Assembly (NCBI GenBank): GCA_937928295.1
Contig: CALEYY010000150.1
Coordinates: forward strand, 1-19,246
Length of the DNA: 19,246 bases
Reading direction: 5' to 3'
Source of the DNA: an uncultured Moraxellaceae bacterium
GTDB lineage: Bacteria > Pseudomonadota > Gammaproteobacteria > Pseudomonadales > Moraxellaceae
A program made the position numbers and the translations under genes. Of this stretch, positions 15,412 to 19,246 are shown one piece after another. The notes under the pieces are model-generated. The model searched no databases. It was not told the DNA's origin and was given only the letters and a program-made list of their open reading frames with translations. Each line of letters opens with the position of its first letter. The stretch's first letter is position 1.

Positions 15412-16224
15412 TCAGCTGCCGCGCAAACCCACCTTCATGTCCAGCCGACCGCTCTGCACGCTCAAGTCCTTGACTTCGATTTGGCTGACCAGCTGCTGCA
15501 GCCAGTCCTGGCTTTCCTGCAGCAGGTTCAGGCCGGGCAGGATGTTGCGGTCGCCGAGGCTGACCAGTTTCTCCATGAACCAGGAGCGGTTGTTGAGGAA
15601 GTCGATCATGCCGGCTTCGGCCAGATTCAGTCGCCACTGCTTGATGCCTTCGCGATGCAGGCCGGGGATGTGGCTGACGATCTGTTGCGTGAGCGATGGC
15701 AAGGGCAGTTTGCTGGCGAGCTGGAACGCGCCCTGGCCGAGGTGGCGGGTGGCCCAGTTCACCAGCATCGGTGCTTGTCGCCATTGCACATCCAGCGCCT
15801 GCTCAAGCTGCTGGAAGCGCATGAAGGGCGTATCGCCGGTGAGCTGGCATTCCTTGACCATGACCGACAGCGTGAGCGTGTAGACCATGCGCTGGAAGTG
15901 GCCGTCGAGCTTGATGTCGAAGCGGTCGGGCAGGCAGTCGACCTGGATGTAGTCGATGTGCGGGTTGTCTTTCAGGCGGGCGCGAACCTGTTGATTGAGC
16001 AGGGCTTCGGGCAGGGGCAGGGTCAGCGTGGAGTGGCGCAGATAGCGTTGCGCCAAGGCTAGCGCGGTGTCGCGCGTGCCCTGCGAGGCTTTGCCGACGG
16101 CTTCCTGCACGCCAACGACGGTGCTGCCCAGCGCCTGCTTAGCGATGTCGCGCGCAGTCTCTGCGGCAATGCCGGCGAGGCCGAAGGCCTGAGCGAAGGG
16201 GCTGGGCTTTTTCTCGTCTGCCAT
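15412..16224 (-). CDS. Uncharacterised protein, possible lipid-binding fold
   Basis: I do not recognise this 270-residue protein. The start at 16224 is supported by AGAGG (16232-16236) 7 nt upstream and the hydrophilic beginning MADEKKPSPF. An amphipathic, Ala-rich helical region follows (about 10-62). No signal peptide, membrane segment or catalytic motif is seen. Residues 89-128 alternate polar and apolar residues as in beta strands (YIQVDCLPDRFDIKLDG), and the last 20 residues (IEVKDLSVQSGRLDMKVGL) show a similar pattern. Such 'V.V..l..gRl.i.v' repeats occur in lipid-binding sheets of DUF2993/TULIP-like proteins, which is only a hint. It lies 102 nt downstream of the AraC gene on the same strand and may be co-transcribed. 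Confidence 0.7.
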   Translation of the reverse strand: MADEKKPSPFAQAFGLAGIAAETARDIAKQALGSTVVGVQEAVGKASQGTRDTALALAQRYLRHSTLTLPLPEALLNQQVRARLKDNPHIDYIQVDCLPDRFDIKLDGHFQRMVYTLTLSVMVKECQLTGDTPFMRFQQLEQALDVQWRQAPMLVNWATRHLGQGAFQLASKLPLPSLTQQIVSHIPGLHREGIKQWRLNLAEAGMIDFLNNRSWFMEKLVSLGDRNILPGLNLLQESQDWLQQLVSQIEVKDLSVQSGRLDMKVGLRGS

Positions 16225-16326
16225 GATGCGGCCTCTGTGTGCTGATTTGCTGGCGCGGCGCTGGGTGTAGCGCGGGTTATCCAACCGGTTATACACAAGC
16301 GCGGCGGCAGAGGGCAGTGCTCGCGG

Positions 16327-17352
16327 CTAGCTGCCCGACGGGTTGCGCCGATACAGACCGGGCGTGGTGCCGGTCCAGCGCTTGAAGGCGCGATTGAAGT
16401 TGGCGACATCGGAGTAGCCGAGCTGCTCGGCGATGCGCTCTTGATTCTGCCGTGGGTCGTCCAGCAGCAGGATGGCCTTTTGCCGGCGCAAGTCTTCGAG
16501 AATGTCCGTGAAGGTGGTGCCTTCGAGCGCGAGCTGGCGCTTCAGCGTGCGCTCCGACATGTGCAGGTCGCTGGCCACGGCTTCGACGCCGCGAAAACCT
16601 TCATCCTCGCGATAGATCAGCTCACGCACCTGGCGCACGAAGCGGTTGTGCAGGCCGATGGCGACCAGCTCGCGCTCGCATTGCTCCACGGCCAGCTGCA
16701 TGGAGGCGGCGTCGGCCATGACCAGTGGCAGGTCGAGGTAGGCGGCATCGAAGGAGATGCGGTTGCAGGCCTGACCGAACTTGATCTGCGCCGGCAGGAT
16801 GTAACGAAACTCTTCGAAGCGCGGGTTCTCGGGGATGTCGATGTTGGCCTCGCCGTACAGCGTCTCGCCGGTGATGACCTGCGCCATCTGCCCGAGGCCG
16901 ACCATGAGCGCGGCGACGGCGGCATCGCGCAGGGGCTGCTGGGTCACGGCGGTGTCGAGATAGAGGTGGGCGCGGTCGCCATCGCGCTCTAGGCGCAGGG
17001 CAAAGCCCATGAGACGCAGGCTGATGAAGCGCTCGGCCAGCTCCAGTGCCTGCGCCACGGTGTCAGCGGTCATCGCCGCGAAGCCGATGAAGCCGTGGCT
17101 GGACAGCTTCATCTGCATGCCGATGTAGAACGGCAGGCCGGGCTCGCCGGTCAGCGCCAGCGCCTGCTCGTAGAGGCCGTTGACGGTATCCAGCGGGATG
17201 CGCGTGGTCGGCGCGGTGAGCATCTGCCGGGTCAGGCCAAAAGGCTCTAGCAGCGTTTCTTCGGCGATATGCCAGCGTTTCAGCACATCAAGCACGAGCA
17301 GCGCGTAGGCAGCGGGCAGGCCGGGGGTGGTATCGGTAGCAGATCGTGACAT
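16327..17352 (-). CDS. AraC-family transcriptional regulator
   Basis: A 341-residue regulator with a long N-terminal effector domain of the arabinose-binding-like type (about 15-210) and a C-terminal AraC DNA-binding domain. The first helix-turn-helix is at about 256-277 (VEAVASDLHMSERTLKRQL) and the second at about 304-327, with the typical IAEQLGYSDVANFNRAFKRWTGTTP. Homologues of this architecture often control lipid, alkane or amino acid catabolism. The start is uncertain: ATG 17352 gives a normal length, ATG 17367 and TTG 17388 are in frame, and none has a clear ribosome site. The gene is divergent from the di-iron protein gene, and a perfect dyad lies 18 nt upstream of the chosen start. 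Confidence 0.9.
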   Translation of the reverse strand: MSRSATDTTPGLPAAYALLVLDVLKRWHIAEETLLEPFGLTRQMLTAPTTRIPLDTVNGLYEQALALTGEPGLPFYIGMQMKLSSHGFIGFAAMTADTVAQALELAERFISLRLMGFALRLERDGDRAHLYLDTAVTQQPLRDAAVAALMVGLGQMAQVITGETLYGEANIDIPENPRFEEFRYILPAQIKFGQACNRISFDAAYLDLPLVMADAASMQLAVEQCERELVAIGLHNRFVRQVRELIYREDEGFRGVEAVASDLHMSERTLKRQLALEGTTFTDILEDLRRQKAILLLDDPRQNQERIAEQLGYSDVANFNRAFKRWTGTTPGLYRRNPSGS

Positions 17353-17369
17353 CAGCGAATGGCACATAA

Positions 17370-17385
17370 GGACAAGAAGTTGTCC
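17370..17385. promoter_or_regulatory. Perfect inverted repeat in the divergent AraC intergenic region
   Basis: GGACAA (17370-17375) and TTGTCC (17380-17385) are exact reverse complements around GAAG. The site is in the 110-nt gap between the AraC gene and the di-iron protein gene, where an autoregulatory operator would be expected. A related TTGCCCAATAT is at 17430-17440, near the + strand gene. Many AraC proteins bind direct repeats, so a different regulator or chance remain possible. Confidence 0.45.
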
Positions 17386-17462
17386 CAAAATAACCTGCTA
17401 CTGCCGGCGGGTCAAAGGCAGAGTTCGTCTTGCCCAATATGTATTTTTTCTGGAGAGGCAAA

Positions 17463-18389
17463 ATGACTTCACTGAACACGAATGCGATTAGCAATGCTGC
17501 CGCCACGACTGTGCCCCCGTCGGATGCGCCGCGTCAGCCCCTGGGTGCCAAGGTCGGTATTCCGCCGCGCCGCGTGGCACTCGATTTCAGCCAATCGAAA
17601 AGTGGCTACTGGTACGCCGACAGCCCGTTCCTGACCTATTTCTGGTCGGCATTCTCGGTGCTGCTGCCGGAAGGCGAACAGTTCTTTGTGGAAGCGGTGC
17701 GTCACTACCGTGACCAGATTACGGACGAGAACCTGAAGGCCGGCATCTCCGGCTTCATCGGCCAGGAAGCGCTGCACACGCAGGGCCACCAGGTGCTGAA
17801 CCAGTTCATCAACGACAAGAAGCTGCCGGCGCATGAGCTGGAAGCCCAGCTCAAGCTGCTGCTGGATACCGTCGCGAAAATTCACCCGCGTCTGAATCTG
17901 GCCGCGACGATCTGTCTGGAGCATTTCACCGCGCTGATGGGCGAACAGCTGCTGGCTGAAGTCGATCACCACATGAGTGCGCATGAAGACATTCGCCCGC
18001 TGTGGATGTGGCATGCGCTGGAAGAGACCGAGCACAAGGCCGTGGCCTGGGATGTGTATGAGCAGACCGGTGGTGGCTATGTGGTTCGTGCCGGCACCAT
18101 GGTCATCACCACGGCCGTGCTGGGCGCCGTGATGGCCTATGCCACGGGTCGTCTGCTGGCGGCTGATGGTCAGCTCTTTAATGTGCGTGACAATGTGAAG
18201 GGTATGCGTGCGCTGTTCGGTCGTCAGGGTCGCATGACGCGTCTGCTGCCGAAGTTCCTGGACTTCTTCCGTCCGGACTTCCACCCGAACGATCACGATA
18301 CCAAGGCGCTGGTGACCGAGTGGCGCGAGAAGCTGTTTGGTGCCGATGGCGAGATGAATCATCTGCTGAAAGGCAAGACGGTGCATTAA
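17463..18389 (+). CDS. Predicted metal-dependent hydrolase family protein with di-iron ligand pattern
   Basis: A 308-residue protein of the family usually labelled 'metal-dependent hydrolase' (COG3687/PF10118 type). Its substrate is unknown. Acidic and histidine residues fall in a ferritin-like order: Glu72 (GEQFF), Glu102-x2-His105 (QEALH), Glu153 (CLEHF) and Glu188-x2-His191 (EETEH). This is the four-helix di-iron carboxylate pattern. A hydrophobic stretch at about 209-227 could be a membrane-associated helix. The ATG at 17463 follows GGAGAGG (17452-17458), and an in-frame TTG at 17430 is ignored. A strong terminator follows. The divergent AraC gene is a likely regulator, and the desaturase downstream (also a di-iron enzyme family) points to fatty acid or hydrocarbon metabolism; that is inference. 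Confidence 0.85.
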   Translation: MTSLNTNAISNAAATTVPPSDAPRQPLGAKVGIPPRRVALDFSQSKSGYWYADSPFLTYFWSAFSVLLPEGEQFFVEAVRHYRDQITDENLKAGISGFIGQEALHTQGHQVLNQFINDKKLPAHELEAQLKLLLDTVAKIHPRLNLAATICLEHFTALMGEQLLAEVDHHMSAHEDIRPLWMWHALEETEHKAVAWDVYEQTGGGYVVRAGTMVITTAVLGAVMAYATGRLLAADGQLFNVRDNVKGMRALFGRQGRMTRLLPKFLDFFRPDFHPNDHDTKALVTEWREKLFGADGEMNHLLKGKTVH

Positions 18390-18422
18390 GCGACTGTTGA
18401 AACGGTTCCGCTCGAACGTTTG

Positions 18423-18456
18423 GCCGCCCTGATGAAAGTCAGGGCGGCTTTTTTTT
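18423..18456 (+). terminator. Rho-independent terminator after the di-iron protein gene
   Basis: GCCGCCCTGA (18423-18432) pairs without mismatch with TCAGGGCGGC (18439-18448) around TGAAAG, followed by eight T (18449-18456). No A tract on the left, so it acts mainly on the + strand. It sits 33 nt after the stop codon. Confidence 0.93.
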
Positions 18457-18480
18457 CGTCTGCCGTATTGAGTGGCGAGC

Positions 18481-19246
18481 TCAGGCTCTGGCGATGACTT
18501 GCTCAGTCGATCCGCCGGGGAAGGACATGCGGGTGAGCCGGATCAGCGTGGTGCCGAACTGACGCGTCAGCGAACCCTTGTTGTAGGGCAGACCGTAGCG
18601 TGCGCATTGCGCCTGCACGCGTCGTGAGATTTCCGGGTAGCGGCTGCTCGGCAGGTCCGGGAACAGATGATGCTCGATCTGGTAGCTGAGGTTGCCGGCG
18701 AACAGGTCGAAGGTACGGCTGCCCTTGATGTTGCAGGAGCTGAGCAGCTGCCGGATGTACCAGCGCGCACGCGTTTCGTCTTCGACCTGGGATTCGGTGA
18801 AGTTGTAGGTGCCTTCCGGGAAGTGCCCGCAGAAGATGATGGTGAAGGCCCAGACATTGCGGATCAGGTTGGCCACGACATTGGCCAGCAGCACATAGAG
18901 AAAGACCTCGGGCAGGATGTCTGGCGTGGGCCCGAGCACGGGGATGTAGCCGCTGAGGCGGATCGGGATGGCGACCAGCAGGCCGACCAGCGGCCAGGCG
19001 ATGTAGTCCTTGCGCGCCTGCCGCCACATCTTGCGGCCGATGTTGGCGAACACCGAGGCGGTCTGGCTGAAGCTGCGCTTGCCGCGCATCCACTCGTCAA
19101 CATGATCGTCGTGCAGGGCCACGGCCCACTCGAACAGCATCATGATGAAAAAGACATAGATCATCTGCGGCAGGAACAGCGGGTTCCATTTCTGCAGCGG
19201 TGTGACGCGCAGCACGCCGTAGCCGACATCGAGATCCTTACCGACC
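18481..19246 (-). CDS. Membrane fatty acid desaturase (5' end outside window)
   Basis: C-terminal part of an integral-membrane, non-haem di-iron desaturase that inserts double bonds into acyl chains of lipids or acyl-CoA. The frame stays open to the right edge, reading GYGVLRV just before the segment seen, so the N-terminus with the first two histidine boxes (HxxxH, HxxHH) is missing. The third box QIEHHLFPDLPSSRYPEI is present near the C-terminus, with hydrophobic segments before it (around FLPQMIYVFFIMMLFEWAVAL and the VFLYVLLANVVANLI region). A GTG at 19215 is not the true start. The gene converges on the di-iron protein gene. A regioselectivity (for example delta-9) cannot be assigned from this part. 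Confidence 0.9.
   Translation of the reverse strand, partial: VGKDLDVGYGVLRVTPLQKWNPLFLPQMIYVFFIMMLFEWAVALHDDHVDEWMRGKRSFSQTASVFANIGRKMWRQARKDYIAWPLVGLLVAIPIRLSGYIPVLGPTPDILPEVFLYVLLANVVANLIRNVWAFTIIFCGHFPEGTYNFTESQVEDETRARWYIRQLLSSCNIKGSRTFDLFAGNLSYQIEHHLFPDLPSSRYPEISRRVQAQCARYGLPYNKGSLTRQFGTTLIRLTRMSFPGGSTEQVIARA

Noticed and set aside
15337..16062. 241-codon + strand frame opposite the uncharacterised gene
   Set aside because: Composition is typical of a shadow (runs of Gln, Ala, Val, Asp, His) and it begins inside the etfA terminator region. The minus-strand frame has a ribosome site and a more protein-like pattern.
16288..16316. TATAAC on the minus strand as a promoter for the uncharacterised gene
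   Set aside because: The matching -35 position (TGCCCT) is poor; co-transcription with the AraC gene is as likely.
16441..16992. 183-codon + strand frame opposite the AraC gene
   Set aside because: It is the antisense of the AraC DNA-binding and effector domains and has no independent support.
17469..18386. 305-codon minus-strand frame opposite the di-iron protein gene
   Set aside because: It is antisense to a strongly supported gene that has a ribosome site, terminator and family motifs; the sequence is Arg/His/Gln-rich without motifs.
1..19246. CRISPR array, tRNA, rRNA, insertion sequence or prophage
   Set aside because: No regularly spaced repeats, tRNA-like folds, transposase or phage genes were seen; the gene content is conserved core plus a small lipid-related locus.

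Overview
The window is a chromosomal segment of a high-GC gammaproteobacterium. No mobile element, CRISPR array, rRNA or tRNA was seen, and coding density is very high. Gene order (rluC, HAD phosphatase, S49 peptidase, yceD, rpmF, plsX, fabD, fabG, acpP, fabF, pabC, mltG, tmk, holB, tatD, tetR, then etfB and etfA) follows, from memory, the Pseudomonas-type arrangement of the ribosomal protein L32 / fatty acid synthesis cluster. The AraC regulator, ferritin-like 'metal-dependent hydrolase' and desaturase at the right end suggest a lipid-oriented bacterium of the Pseudomonadales/Oceanospirillales/Alcanivorax type. I cannot name the genus.

Layout. Positions 1-195 are a leader with no gene I can support. 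Positions 196-2904 hold rluC (23S rRNA pseudouridine synthase), a Gph-like HAD phosphatase and a membrane-anchored SppA-type peptidase, all on the + strand. A near-consensus sigma-70 promoter at 2948-2976 then starts yceD-rpmF-plsX-fabD-fabG, and a second good promoter at 6689-6717 serves acpP. After acpP comes a terminator that competes with an upstream hairpin, then three tandem 18-19 bp repeats. From 7195 a tightly packed run follows: fabF-pabC-mltG-tmk-holB-tatD. In this run mltG, holB and tatD start inside the preceding gene, while pabC and tmk start 7-8 nt after it. A TetR regulator and the electron transfer flavoprotein genes etfB and etfA complete the + strand block, which ends at a bidirectional terminator (15301-15335).

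On the right, two minus-strand genes (an uncharacterised 270-residue protein and an AraC-family regulator) converge on etfA. The AraC gene is divergent from a + strand gene for a protein with a textbook di-iron carboxylate ligand pattern, and a perfect inverted repeat lies in the gap between them. A minus-strand membrane fatty acid desaturase runs off the right edge.

How the genes work together: PlsX links the acyl-ACP pool to phospholipid synthesis; FabD, FabG, AcpP and FabF form most of the elongation cycle, with no fabH in the cluster. PabC (folate), MltG (peptidoglycan), Tmk and HolB (DNA precursors and replication), TatD, RluC and L32 make this a growth-linked block. EtfAB carries electrons from acyl-CoA dehydrogenases, so synthesis and oxidation of fatty acids sit side by side, followed by a probable lipid-modification locus. 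The window is mainly core genome. The most unusual material is in the regulatory gaps and in the three genes around the AraC regulator.
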